Of a DNA stretch of 64,000 bases, positions 31,541 through 44,092 are shown piece after piece. Both the position numbers and the translations under genes were made by a program. Numbering within the stretch: position 1 is the stretch's first letter; every line of letters begins with the position of its first letter. The notes below the pieces were generated by a model that was not told the DNA's origin, ran no database searches, and saw only the letters and a program-made list of their open reading frames with translations. Source of the stretch: Zygnema cylindricum (taxonomy: Eukaryota > Streptophyta > Zygnematophyceae > Zygnematales > Zygnemataceae); the NCBI GenBank assembly GCA_037447655.1, contig JBBHKE010001576.1:62001-126000 (forward strand), written 5' to 3'.

Positions 31541-33797
31541 GGGGAGCTGCAGCTCAGAAGGGGACAACTTAGCGGAAGTTGTCAGCAGTAGAGTCCTATC
31601 CAGAAGGGAAAAGGTAGACCCACAGGTAGGATCGGATTTTTACATTACTCGCTGGGGCAGACTTTCGGAAGCATGGGAAGCGGTCAAGCCAGGGAAAATG
31701 GATAGAACCTTAAGGGAACAGTTCGATCCTAAGCAGAAGGCCCAGCTATCAGAACTATTAGTAAAGAACAAGCAGGTATTATCCTGGTCAAAAATAGATG
31801 TCGGAATCTACAAAGGAACTCAATTATGAATGTACTTGATAGACGAGACAGTAACTGTTTGGTAGAAATAGTATCCTCTCAGCTTCAAGGAAAAGGAGTT
31901 TATCACTGCTTAAGTCCAAACCTTGGTGGAAGCCGAATTGGTTCAGGAAAGTACCAGACTCCATGGGTTCGCTTCCCCAACAGTTCTCCCTCTCAAGAAG
32001 GATGTGTCCAGAAAAACGGTGGATTTCTGGATGTGTGGGGACTATCGAATGCTGAACACATCCACCATCCCAGACCGGTATCCAATGCCAACCCCGTAAG
32101 ATATTTTCAACTCTCTTGCTGGGGCCACCATCTACTCCACTCTTGATATGAAGAATGGGTTTCACTAAATATCCATGGAGCCGAAGCACCGGAGAGGACG
32201 TTATTCTGGGTAGGTTCCCAGTTATACGAGTGGATAAACATGCCTTTCGGGTTGAAGAATGCACCAGCAAAATTCCAACGGGCTATGGACGAAGAACTCC
32301 GAGGAAATGATTGTGCCCGGTGCTACATCGATGATGTCATCATCTTCTCCAAGACCTTTGAGGAACATTTCGAGAATGTCTAGATTGTTCTCTGGGCACT
32401 TGAAGCAGCAAGTTTAAAGTTTCACCCTGGTAAAGCTATTTCGGTGTGCAGAAAATTATTTACTTGGGACATGAAGTGACCCCCGAGACAGTGGGCCCCC
32501 ATAGGGTCAAGGTGGCCGCCCTTGACGCCCTTCCCCCACCTCAAAACATTTGAGCCCTCCGCACCTTTCTCGGCCTTTCAACCTATTATCAGAGGTTTAT
32601 TCCCAAGTTCAGCAGTCACGCTCAACCTCTTAATCAGTTACAAAGGAAGGACGAAGAATGGTAGTGGGCCGACGAGTAGCATATTGCCTTCCAGTTTTTG
32701 AACACACATTTAACAACACCCCTGCTCGATGCCGACCTAGAACCTTTCCTCCTTTACACTAAGTGAACGCTTATTGGGGCGTTTTAGCTCAAGTGGGCTG
32801 GCCGGGCGAGTATGTAGTGGCCTACGCTAGCCGAATCAATAACCGAGCTGAAGGGAATTACAATAGTTACCATGGGGAGCTCCTTGTAGCTCTTTGGGCA
32901 ATTTAGCATTTCTGGTCCTATTTATATGGGATCCACTTCACACTCATTACGGACCATCAACCTCTCAAATGGATCATGGAAATTGTAAATTAACCAGCAA
33001 ACTCGCCATAAGGGTTCTAATTTTGCAGGAATACAATTTCAGTATCATCCACCAAGTAAGAGAAATTCACGGGAATGCCGACGGACTCAGCCGAAATCCA
33101 GACCCCTCCACTTTGGATAAACCAAAGCGCGGCACGATGATGATCCGGAAATCAGTTGGGACTTATACAACCCTCCTCCCCTTTTATTTGGCTTCCTTAA
33201 GCTGGGGGGGAACTGTCCACTTTTGCGGTAGACGTGGAGGGACACGCACCAATAACAGCAAGACGCAAGTATATATGGAATGACCCTGATTCTCTACAAT
33301 CCATCCAGCATGGATCCCCTCTTTCCCACTTAGCTGGCACTCAATTATCCCGTGTGCAGACCTTCATGGTGGCGTATGATTGGGAACGAGGGATTCTCCT
33401 CCGAAAATGGACGGACGGAACGAGGAAAATGGTTGCTCCCCCCGCAGACTGAGAAACTTGGATCACCCGTCTCCACCAGCAATGCGGACACTTTGGGAAA
33501 AAACAGACCATTTCTTTGGTCACAGGATCTTATTGGTGGCACGGGTTGCGGACCCAAGTCAACTCAATTGTACAAACTTGCTATTCTTGCGATCGAGTGA
33601 AAGCAGCTTTTGACAAAAAGGGCGAGACGGAGATTCATTCACTGCCTATCCAAAGAATGTTTTATCAATGTTCTCTAGACCTTTTGGGTCATCTTCCTAC
33701 CAGCAGGCAGGGAAATGCTTTGTGTTGGTCATGATCAAACATTTTTCCAAATGGATTGAGCTGGTGGTGTTGCCCCGGAAGGAGTCCAAGTCAATTG
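31541..33797 (+). pseudogene. Gypsy G1 RT-RNase H-integrase (first part), decayed
   Basis: Collinear with G2 59681-61955. The pre-RT linker (ERKMDRTLREQFDPKQKAQL-like) ends near 31829; RT then follows with VDFWMCGDYRMLNT, ATIYSTLDMKNGF and a surviving CYIDDVIIFSK at about 32320, in shifting frames. RNase H is in 32740-33130 (motifs in several frames, ending HGNADGLSRNPDPS). The integrase finger HQQCGHFG...CYSCD (33478-33595) keeps HHCC, and the core DLLGHLPTSRQG is at about 33690. A solo LTR (33798-35051) interrupts the core; it resumes at 35057. Confidence 0.85.
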
Positions 33798-34607
33798 TGA
33801 AATTCTATGGGCTCCATTGCCCACAGAATTCGCAAATCCAAAAGAAGCTAATCTAGATAGTGCCGGCTCCAAGTTGATATAAATCCAAATGAATGATCCC
33901 TTGACAATCAGAACCTCAATACACCTTCACCCTTGTGAAGAGAAGACCTTCTGTGTTCTCAGTTCCACCATAGAAAATAAAGCTTGAATATGTGTTTTGG
34001 ACAGTATTCTCCACTTGAACTTTCCCACTGAATAAGTGCCACCCGGGCAAGCAAAGATTTTGAACGACTACACCTTTGTGTAGCTTGGACTCGTGTGAGT
34101 TTGGAGCAAAAAGAATCACTGAATTTGCTCACTTGAACATTAAGTTATGGTTGGTCAAAGATGACATTTATAGTTACAAGCTCTCTTACAAAGAGGTACC
34201 TAAATATCATTAAGTCTTGGTCTGCCTACTCACGACTACCTACTACTAAACCCTAGTCTAATAAGAACACTATATAGTACAAGAAGGTACAATGGGAGAT
34301 GTACTTATTGTACGGCCATTGTATGACATGGTCTACAAGGTGACATCGTCAAATCGGGAGCCATGGTTCCTCCTCCCATCTTCTCCGCTATCAAATAATG
34401 TGACGCCACGTGGCACCGCGTGATGCTATCTCCGAATGCCACCAAAAGCTCACTTCGCATGGCGGCTACAATGCCGGCCGTTCGATCAAAACGTATTTTA
34501 CACGGTTCAGATTCGCGTAGATGCATGAATTGTTCCTCTTCGTTAGTCTAGTGTTAATTAGCTGTCACGTTATGTTTATTAATCTTTAAAACCCGTCACG
34601 TGTATCG

Positions 34608-34690
34608 TTTGATAACGCCTTAGTGGATAAGGCGTATCACTACCCCAAAATCTTCTGATCTAGGTTCAAATCTGATTTAGAGCTACTTTT
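34608..34690 (+). ncRNA. tRNA-Arg-like sequence in the solo LTR
   Basis: TAACGCCTTAGTGGATAAGG resembles the D-arm of plant tRNA-Arg (AGTGGATAAGGCG). A B box GGTTCAAATCT is at 34663-34673 and TTTT at 34687-34690. Spacing between boxes is tRNA-like. Confidence 0.55.
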
Positions 34691-34767
34691 AGTTATTTGT
34701 CTGTCTCTTTGACAATTCTCTACATAAACACTTTTAAATACCTATTGTACCCTATGCATCTCAACGT

Positions 34768-34860
34768 TGATTTGGTCTAATGGCTAAAGCTAACGGCTAC
34801 TAAGTATTTCAACGGCTTGTAGGTACCAAGATCAAATCCTTGATCCGGGGATATCTTTTT
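34768..34860 (+). ncRNA. tRNA-like module of the solo LTR
   Basis: Perfect A box TGGTCTAATGG at 34773-34783, the family core TAACGGCTAC, B box AGATCAAATCC at 34829-34839 and TTTTT at 34856-34860. Confidence 0.65.
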
Positions 34861-35056
34861 GGTACAAAATATTAGCCTATTCTCTCTCTCTTTGGACATT
34901 ATAGACTGCCATGGCTCTAGCTCTCTCTCTGGTCTTCAGTGACTGCAACAAGTACGGGGACTGGTGAGTTTGAGCGAGAAGCAGGCTCACTTAGCTAACT
35001 TAATCTATTTATTTTTCCAATACAAACCTAGAAAATACATCAATTTCAACAAATTG

Positions 35057-35886
35057 CAGTCGCCTTTTTCCAAACAGTGTTATCGCAATTCGGATCGCCA
35101 ACAGAGGTTCTGACCAACCTACGTTCCAAATTTCCTGGAGAATTTTCCAACCTATTATAGAAATGCCTCATGGACCACCGCTAACCACTCGGGACCACCA
35201 ACAAGCCGACGGCTTGGATGAAAGTTGCGTCCAAACAGTGAAGCGTTCATTCCGAAAAATATGCAGTCCAAAAAGATTTGGGGGAGTGGGACAAAAGGGT
35301 GGGATGGATTTCCAAGGGATATCGGTTCAGCCGGCAAGCTTCCCTCCACTCCTATTGCCCTTACTTCATCCTATTTGGACAATATCCTATCCTGCTTGGA
35401 GCTGCCTAGGCCCAAGCGGTGGTTCTCTCGGAAATGGATGACCATGTGACTGTCGAAATACTGATCGCCAATAGAGCTAAATTATTCCACCGAGAGATGC
35501 CTCTCTCCATGGGAAATTTACAACCGGCTCAACACCGACATCAACCGTGGTATTCCTAATGAAGGAGCGGAAATTATGTGCCACAACAACGGTAGTTCAT
35601 GCCCGGGGATTTTGTGTATAGAATGCAACACAAGAAGGACACGCAGGATATTTTTGCTGGTCGGGTAATCTTGAAAGTGGTAGAGGTTTCTAATAAGGGA
35701 GTTCTTACCTTGGAGGGGAAGGATGTCCGGAAAATTAAGGAAATCAAAATAAATGTTGCCCCTTGCCATCTTCGAGGTTTAAAAGACGAACCCACCTTCC
35801 ACCTAACTTACTTTGTCGACCCTCTTTCCTGTACCTCCACCTCTAATCTCTCCTCCCATCTTGGCAACGTCTTCGTTTACAATTAA
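35057..35886 (+). pseudogene. Gypsy G1 integrase, C-terminal part, decayed
   Basis: Continues the integrase core after the solo LTR (GGATCGCCAACAGAGGTTCTG, parallel to G2 near 62000), with stops. The last piece, an open frame from 35599, includes PGDFVYRMQ, GRVILKVVEVSNKGVLTLEGKD and INVAP, the same chromatin/DNA-binding-like C-terminal region as G2 62500-62660. It ends before the tract at 36015. Confidence 0.8.
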
Positions 35887-36014
35887 TGGAATTAGTGTTG
35901 GCATAAATTATGTCTTCGCGCCTCTAGGAGCCACACACTCAACCCTCAAACCCATGGTTTTGTGGGAACTGCGAATTGAGCGGACGATTATTTAATGTCT
36001 TAGTCGTGATTAAC

Positions 36015-36026
36015 TAAGAAGGGGGG
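36015..36026 (+). other. Polypurine tract of G1
   Basis: AAGAAGGGGGG directly before the Gypsy LTR start (AAATTAGGACC). G2 has AAGAGGGGGGG at the matching place. Confidence 0.75.
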
Positions 36027-37501
36027 AAATTAGGACCTCAGCCCGATAACCTCATCACAAACCCTTTTCCTTGGCCGATGGGGAAAGAAAGGGGGTGAAG
36101 GGGATATCTTTTTCTTACCTTCCCATGCATTCATTCCCATGTCCTGTTATATTTTTATCCTACGCTTGGCATGCATGTCCACGAAGGGGATAAAGGGCGA
36201 AATTGGGCACTCTCACCATCACGCAAAGGATCCGCATTCGGGTTATTTGAAGGACACTGGTGCACACTATTTCGGGCGGTGGGCCCTTCTCTTATGTTTT
36301 CCAGGCACGCTCGACAGCTGTCGAGCTCGTGTACGTTTGTGGCTCCCCTTATTATTACCAAGAATTTTCGGGCCCTCTTTAACCTATACAGTCATCAGAG
36401 TATGAAAGAGTGAGTGCACCAAGCCGGACGAAATCCTTGTATTTACTAAACTGAGCGGGACGCACTTTACTTTGCGCGTAACAGAGGCCAAACTACCAAG
36501 TTCTACCGTCTCAAATATTCCAATTCTGTTCCATGGGACTAGTTTACTCCAAGCCATCTTGGGGGGTACATTGTGGATTGCCACGTACCTTTTCAGATTT
36601 TTCTCTAGATTTTGCTGTTATCTGTCAGTAGGAATTCATTTCAGGTCTAATTGATAAGGGGTCCATTAATTACATTAGGTCAAAGTTTGGCGGTTGCGCT
36701 TCGTTTTCAGTACTTTGTCTTACAATAGTGGAACGAATTTTGATTGTTGGTCGCGGATCTAGCTGCAGTTGGAAATAGAAATTTTTGCCTTAAGTGTAGT
36801 ACGGCTTACTTTGTCTTATTCTGTTCGATATTATTTTTTTTCTGCTCATTAGCTCTTAGAATTGCTTTGACTTTTGGACCTGAATCTGGACAAATTTGGT
36901 TATATAAGGCACTTGAAGCCGAACGAGACAGATTAAAGTTTCAGTACTGTCTTATGTGAAAACCCTCAAAAAATACTAAAGAAACCTACTTTTGGAGAAT
37001 GTTTGTCTTGCTAGAGTGTTGACTCTATTGCCATCTTGGTTTGGATTTGTCTTGTTTTGAGGTCGTAGCTCGGGCGGTTAGTTGACATTATCCATCGTTT
37101 TGGGCGATCTTAACTTTTGCAATTAAAACTGAAAAGAGTCAGTCGGTTTTGATTTGCGAAAATGGAGGTGTGAAGGAGGATGGTACCTGTCATTGGTGAC
37201 ACCGGGGGGTGATATTTCGTCTTCTCTTTGTGTCAGCTTTGCTTTCCGCGGTATGTTGAGCTTGCTTAGCTATCATTATTCATTCAATCTTTTATTCCAT
37301 TTCTTGTGGCAATGTGATATTGTTAAATCTGAAATAGCCAATTTTTTTTATTTTCCTTATTTCTGCGTGGAAGTATATTTGGTCCTCTTTGCTAGTCCTT
37401 TTTGCTTTGGCGGCGGTGCCGCCGGAAAACACTGCTATAATATTTTTTACTAGAACAGTGGGTTTTGATGACACATTTGGTCGACTTCCACCGGATCAGC
37501 G
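36027..37501 (+). repeat. Gypsy LTR 1 (3' LTR of G1)
   Basis: Starts AAATTAGGACCTCAGCCCG and ends CCGGATCAGCG. About 1475 bp. Boundaries are set by comparison with the next copy; TG...CA ends are not seen. Confidence 0.8.
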
Positions 37502-38967
37502 AAATTGGGACCTCAGCCCTATAACATCAACACAAACCCTTCTCCCGGGCTGATGGGGAAAGAAGGTGGGAGAAGGGGATATTTTTTTTTTATCTTCCCA
37601 TGCATTCATTCCCAAGTCCTATTCTATTTTTTTCCTACGCCTGGTATGCATATCCACGGAAGAGATAAAGGGCAAAATTTGGCATTCCACCATCACGAGA
37701 AGCATTCGCATTTTGGTTATTTGCAGGACTTCAGTGCACACTATTTCAAGCAGTGGGCCCTTCTATTATGTTTCACAGGCACGCTGAACAACTGTGAAGC
37801 TCGTATGCGCTTGCGGCATTACCAAGGATTTCTAGGCCCTCTTTAACCTGTACGGTCATCAGAGTACGGAGGAGTTAGTGCATCAAGCTGGACGAAATCC
37901 TTGTATTTACTAAACTGAGCGGGACACACTTTATTTTGCGCCAAACGGAGGTCGGACGGCCAAGTTCTACCATCTCAAAGATTGCAATTCTGTTATATGG
38001 GAGCAGTTTACTCCAAGCCCTCTGGGGGGGTACATTGTGGATTGCCACGTTTCTTTTTTTATTGTTCTTTGGATTTTGCTCTTAGCTACTAGTAGGAATT
38101 CAGTTCAGGTCCAACTGACGAGTGGTCCATTAATTACATCAGGTCAAAGTTTGGCGGTTGCACGCCATTTTCAGTACTTTGTCTTACAATAGTGGAACGA
38201 ATTTTGACTTTTGGCCGCGGATCTAGCCTCAGTCGGAAGTAGAACATTTTGCCCTAATATGAAAGTTCAAAAGGAACTGCTTTCCGCTCCTTGGCTCTTA
38301 GGATTGCTTTGAATTTTGGACCTGAAACTGGACAAATTTGGTTATATAAAGCACCTGAAGCCGAAGGAGACAGGTTGCTGTTTATGTATTGTCTCGTGTG
38401 AAAAACCTCAGAAAATTCCAAACAAACCTTCTTTTAGAGAATCTTTGTCTTGCTTGAGTGTTGCCTCTATTGCCATCTTGGTTTGGATTTGTCAATTTTG
38501 GATGTCGTAGTTCGGGCGGTTAGTTGGCAGTATCTATCCTTTTGGGCGATCTTGACTTTTGCCGTTTAAATTGAGAAGACACCTGTCGGTTCTGATCTGC
38601 GGAAATCGAGGTTTGAAGAAGGATTGTACCTGTCATTAGTGACACCGAGGGGCAATATTGGTGACACCGGGAGGGGATATTTCGTCTTCTCTTTGTGTCA
38701 TCTTTGCTTTCCGAGGTATGTTGAGCTTACTTTGTTATCATTATTCATTCAATCTTTTATTATTTTTTTTGGGGCAAGGTGATATTGTTAAATTTAAAAT
38801 AACCAATTCTTTTTATTTTCCTTATTTCTGCATGGAAGTTTATTTGGTCCTCTTTGCCAATCCTTTTTGCTTTTGGTGGCGGTCCCGCCGAAACAAACTG
38901 CTACAATCTTTTGTACCAAAATAGTGGGTTTTGAGGAAACATGTGGCCTGCTTCCAGTTGATCAGCG
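37502..38967 (+). repeat. Gypsy LTR 2, head to tail
   Basis: Repeats LTR 1 along its length (AAATTGGGACCTCAGCCC, CATGCATTCATTCCCA, GTACGGAGG, GTACATTGTGGATTGCCACG, ending GTTGATCAGCG). No internal sequence lies between the copies. Confidence 0.85.
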
Positions 38968-39255
38968 AAATTGGGACCTTAGCCCAATAACCTCAACACA
39001 AACCATTTTCCCGCGCCGATAGGGAAAGGAAGGGGGAGAAGGGGATATCTTTTTCTTACATTCCCATGCATTCATTCCCATGTCCTGTTCTATTTTTCTC
39101 CTACGCCTGGCATGCATGTCCACGGAAGGAATAAATTGCAGAATTTGGCATTCTCACTATTACGCGAAGCATCTACATTAATGTTATTTGCAGGACTCTA
39201 GTGCATACTATTTTGGGCGGTGGGCCCTTCTGTTATGTTTCCCAGGCACGCTTTA
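38968..39255 (+). repeat. Gypsy LTR 3, truncated
   Basis: First 288 bp of a third LTR copy, cut at CAGGCACGCTTTA by a Copia LTR remnant. Confidence 0.8.
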
Positions 39256-40559
39256 CAGGGGTCAGGGTTATCTTAGAGGCTTCGTGTGAGTTGCTTACTC
39301 TAAGGGCCAATGGAGGATTTAGGGTTGCAGGTTATTGGCCCACCCTCTACGGTACCCATCTTTAATTAAACTGACTTCATATACTAGGAAAGTATGTGTA
39401 TAGGAGCTCTATTTGAGAAAAGGTTTTGAGGAATAGTGAGTGGACGTGTGATGCATCCATCTAGTCTTGGCATTCCTCCAGGGTTTCGGAGAAGCAAATT
39501 CACCAGAGATGCAGATCCATCTCCAACGGATGAGACAAAGGAAGGGGAGGTGGTTGACAAATGAAAGGAGAAGGAGACAGTCAGACAAATAGCAACCGAT
39601 TCCGCATTCATGTCACGTATTCCGAGGAAAAACGAGAATGATATCGATACCTGGGACAACAACAATATGGCGGCAAAGCACTTCATCCTCTGCCATGTTA
39701 CTCAAGGGCTTGCATCTCTCCATTTGCTGGTAAAGAGGGCATCCGATCTTTGGGTGGCTCTCATAGACATGTACCGAAGTGGCAGGATTCAGCAACACCA
39801 ATTAGTTGATCAAAAAATTAACGCGTATGTATACATTGGGGGGAAGATGTTAGATTTTTGCAATGAGCTTGCTACACTTTTCATGGAACTTAAGAGTGCT
39901 AGAAAAATAGAAAGTGAAAATTAAAAGGTTAACTGCTTCCTCTTGAAGTTACTAGATGAGTTCGAGAACATAGTCAACATTGTGCAAGACTTGTCAAACT
40001 CGAGGTGGATATGGAATTCAGTGGTAGGGATGATTCTCGTTCAGGAGAACATGATGGAGATCCAAAGGGGAGTAAAGAGTGAGCAAGCCTTGGCAGCTGG
40101 GACTGATTCGAGGAACACGAATTCTAGGACCCCGGTCAGAAATTATGGAGTGGGAGGGGAAATCAGACCGACGAGTTAAAACCGAGGGCTCCCAAGGGTT
40201 TGTGTTATAATTATAAGAAACCAGGGCACTATATGGCGAAGTGCACTAAGTTAATCGAGTTGTGGTTAAAGGAGGGGCAGACCGGTGGACCCCCGAGAGG
40301 AAAGAAAAAAGCCCTTGTGACTCAGGTATATGAGGCGGAATCCGATGACAAGGACGATGAGCTCCTATTGGATATGGTGTTGGAAGCGAAAAACGAGGTT
40401 GGAATTCCATGAAAGCAAAAATGTGCTTTCGGTGGATTCAAATGAGAAGCAGGATGGACTGTAGATTCACGTGCCTCCATTCACATGTGTAAAGATAAAC
40501 ACTTGTTAACAGAGATAAGAAAGATTCCCACCGTAGAGATAGAGTACGGGGATGGGAGG
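39256..40559 (+). pseudogene. Copia-1b fragment: LTR end, primer site, gag and protease start
   Basis: Starts inside an LTR (GGGGTCAGGGTTATC, ending GGGTTGCA at 39330), then primer site GGTTATTGGCCCACC. Gag follows with PIFN, a NKFEN/KKLLDEFENI pattern, SRWIWNSVVGM and a knuckle CYNYKKPGHYMAKC with the second Cys changed. The protease start (VDSRASIHMC, active site damaged) ends at 40559 where Copia-2 begins. In-frame ATG 39313 lies in the LTR as in Copia-1. Stops are few in gag, but the pol is lost. Confidence 0.8.
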
Positions 40560-43076
40560 TGTAGAAATTAATAGTTTTTTTTAATTTTTTCTAAGTCTAA
40601 AATGAATTGCAGAAATAGAAGCCCAGGCAATGTGCCTCTAATTCCTCTTTTCAACTGCCACACTTGTTGCAATAACTGAAAGTTGGCAGGGGTGCAGTCA
40701 AATTCTCAGTTTGCCTTCTTGGGCAGAAGTGGTCGTGGCTTAAAGTGGGTTAGTTAAATACTATCTAGAGGCTTCCTGTATTCTGTAGTCCAATGGAGGA
40801 CACAGAATTGCATGACCTAGGACTTGATCCTGGTACCTACCGTCCATCACACTTCCAGATAGTCGGTAGCTTTATCCGTTTAGTCTAAAGTTAATGTTGA
40901 TTGATACAGTGTTTGATAATTATCTAAACAATTACATGTGGACAAATTCATTTAATAGCAACTATATACGGAATGCATATATTCAATTATGAAATGTACG
41001 GAGTACGCTACGGAGAAGAAACAGATACCACACATTTTGTTTCGATAGCGTAACAAATACCGCGCAAGTATTTATGACAGCTACAATCGAAATAAGGTTT
41101 CGATCAAACGGCGGGAAAGGATGCCGAGATCGCGGAAGAGGATTTTGGCGGTTTACGGTCATTTCCTCATAGGATGACATGTGATGCAAGGACATTCGAT
41201 CGCGGCATCTTCGGAGATTACGTGAACGAATCCGGATAAGACATATGTCGACTTTTTAGCCATATCGTACAATGTCTTTATAGAAAGTACACCGATAATT
41301 GTACCTTTCTGTACGACACAGTAATATGATTGTTACCGTACGTCAGTAGATAGAGTTTTATAGAGAGATAGGCCTTAGAAAATTTGTTAGATAGGACCCT
41401 CTCTCCCAGAGAACTTTTGTACACAAAGGTCAACTTTGACCCACCATAAATTACTGCTCAGGGGAGCAAATTTAGAGGTTATTTTTGTTATACACTCATA
41501 AGAGTCTTGCCTTCACAAGGGTGAAGGTGGTTAGAGTTTTTGTTTGCCACGGTGACAGTTACTCTTGCTGAAACACAAAGGGGTCAAGGTTATCCTAGAG
41601 GCTTAGTGTGAGCTGGGTACTCTATAGACCTTTAAAGGTCTCAAAGTTACAAGTTATGGCCCACCCTCTAAGGTGCCCATCTTTAATGGAACAAGCTTCA
41701 TCTACTGAGAGAGTATGATTACAGGAGCTCTATGTGAGAAAAGGTTTTGGGGAATAGTGAGTGGACACGTGAGGCGCCTATTTAGTCTTGTCATTCCTCC
41801 TAGGTTTGGAGGAAGTAGATTCACCAAAGATACAAATTCATTTCCAATGGAGGAAACAAAGGAAAGAGAGGTGGTGGACAAAGGAAAAGAGAAAGAGACA
41901 ATCACACTGATAACAACGGGTTCAGCATTCATGTCACCTATTCCGCGAACGAGGAGAATGATACCAATACCTAGGACTATAACAATATGGCGGCAAAGCA
42001 CTTCATCCTCCGCCATCTCACTCAAGGGCTTGCATCTCCTCATTTGAAGGTTGAGAGGGAATCCGATCTTTGGGCAGCTCTCATTAAGGTGTATTGAAGT
42101 GGTACGATTCAGCAACAGCAGTTGGCTGATCATATAATTAACACATATGTATACAAGGGGGGGAAGATGTTAGATTTTTGTAATGAGCTCGCAACACTTT
42201 TTATGGAGCTAGAGAGTGCTGGTGAGGTTGAAACAGAAAAGATGAAGACTAACTGGTTGCTTATGAAGTTACCAGATGAGTTTGAGATCATATTCAACCG
42301 TGTGCAGGACTTGCCACACTCATGGTGGATATAGAATTGAGTGGTAGGGATGATTCTCGTTCGAGAGAACATGATTAAGATCCGAAGGGGAGGAAAGAGT
42401 AGGCAAGCATTGGCAGATGAGACTTATTGGAAAAACAACGATTGTAGGAAACCGGTTGGAAATTAGGGAGGGGGGGGGGGGGGGGCAAAAAAATCGGACC
42501 GAGAAGTTTCGACCAAGGGCTCCCAAAGGTTTGTGTCATTTTTGTAAGAAACCAGGGTATTATATGGCGGAGTGCACTAAGCCAAACGAACTTTGGTTAA
42601 AGGAGGGGGAGACCAATGGACCTCCAAGAGGAAAGAAAACGGCTCTTGTGACTCAGGTACACAAGGAGGAATCCGAGGATGAGGACTCTGAGCTCTTGCA
42701 AGATGAGGAGTTTGAGGCAAAGACCGAGGTTGAAATTCCTCGAAAGCAAAAGTGTGCTTTTAAGGGTTAGAAAGGTAAAAGAGGTTGGATTGTGAATTCC
42801 GGTGCCTCCATGCACATGTGTAAGGATAAGCACATGTTCACAAAGATGAGAGATATTCCCACCGTAGAGATAGGGTATGGGGAAGGGAGGGTAGTCACTA
42901 CAACTATGGTAGGATTGATAGATCTGAATGTCTTAGTGGAGGGAAAGACATCCATAGTGACATTCTCTGATGTGTTATTTATTCCAGAGTTAAACCAAAA
43001 CCTCATCTCAACTTTAGTGTTAGATGATAAGTGTTTTGATACTAGCACTAGGAAGGGAACCTTTACTGTAAGCATT
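40560..43076 (+). mobile_element. Copia-2: 5' LTR, gag and protease start, truncated
   Basis: 5' LTR 40560-41651 (TGTAGAAATTAATAG to AAGTTACA), primer site AGTTATGGCCCACCC at 41652. Gag (41680-42530) has stops and KRFWGIVSG, MLDFCNELATLFMELE and a knuckle CHFCKKPGYYMAEC in which His is replaced by Tyr. Protease at 42780 reads NSGAS, catalytic Asp lost. It is cut at 43076 by the LTR of Copia-3. A missing G in the primer site shifts the upstream gag frame. Confidence 0.85.
40812..40890 (-). ncRNA. tRNA-like module inside the Copia-2 LTR (antisense)
   Basis: A box TAGACTAAACGG (40877-40888) and B box GGATCAAGTCC (40820-40830) on the minus strand, spacing as in the other copies. A T4 terminator is not seen within 30 nt. 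Confidence 0.6.
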
Positions 43077-44092
43077 TGTAACTTTGAGACCTCAATAGTT
43101 CCTCAGAATAGGCAGCTCACACGAAGCCTCTAGAATAACCCTAACCCCTTTGTGTTTCAGCAAGAATAACTACCACCGTGGCAAACAAAAACTCTGACCA
43201 CCTTCAGCCATGTGAAAGCAAGACTCCCTTGAGTCGATAGCAAAAAAAAATTCAGAATTTTCTCCCCTGAGCAATAAGTTATGAAGGGTCAAAGTTGACA
43301 TTTTGTACAGAGCTCTCTAGGAGAGAGGGTCCAATCTATGAAATTTTTCTAAGTCCTATCTCTCTCTAAAACGGTACCAATCATCATAGTGTATGGTACA
43401 GAAAGGTAAAGGTGTCGGTGTACTTTTTGTACGCCATTGTACAACATGGCAAATAAGTCAACACATGTCATTTTTGGATTCGATCCTGAAATCCTCGGAG
43501 ATGGCGTATTCCAATAAGGTTGTGCCACGTGTCATTCGATGTGACGTTGATCGCAAACCATCGCAATACTATTCCGCGATCTCGGCATGCTTCGCGGCCG
43601 TCTGATTATAATGGATTTTAATCGTAGCCGTCATAAATACTTGCGCGATATTTGTTTTGCATTCGAAACAAATTGCGAGGTATCCGTTTCGAAAATTCCG
43701 TCCGCCGTACATTACAAACTGTTTCTATGTCCAAAAATCTTGTTAAATGAAATAACGTACGTGTACACATTTATTTAATTATCAAACCCTATATCGTATC
43801 ACTTTGACCCTAGTCTACTTGGCTAAGGCTACCGGCTACAGGTAGTTCTGATGGACGATAGCTACCAAGTTCAAATCCTGGGTCCGTCAATAACTATTTT
43901 GGTAAATCTACCAATCTAAAGTCTATCCCCGTCTGGATAGCATAGGCGGCCATGGCTCTATCTCCCTCTCAAACTTTTAGTGACTGCGACAAGTGTGGGA
44001 GCTGGAGAGAGGAGCTAGAGGCAGACTGCCTCAGCTTCTTTTTTGCATTTCCCAAAACCTAGAAAATACTAAAATAGCCTTTAATTTCTACA
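43077..44092 (-). repeat. 3' LTR of Copia-3
   Basis: TGTAACTTTGAGACC to TTAATTTCTACA, with the element's polypurine tract (minus AAAATAAGTGGAG) at its inner edge 44093-44108. It inserts into Copia-2; only the left flank GCATT is available for the target duplication. Confidence 0.85.
43805..43900 (+). ncRNA. tRNA-like module inside the Copia-3 LTR (antisense to element)
   Basis: A box TAGTCTACTTGG (43811-43822), B box AGTTCAAATCC (43868-43878), possible acceptor pairing GACCC (43806) with GGGTC (43880), TTTT at 43897-43900. The most tRNA-like copy apart from the anticodon arm. Confidence 0.65.

Larger units (their letters stand above)
33798..35051 (-). repeat. Solo Copia-family LTR in the G1 integrase
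   Basis: 1254 bp, TGAAATTCTATGG to TTTCAACA, flanked by perfect duplications AATTG (33793-33797, 35052-35056). Joined flanks restore collinearity with the G2 integrase. It contains two tRNA-like modules. Confidence 0.85.
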
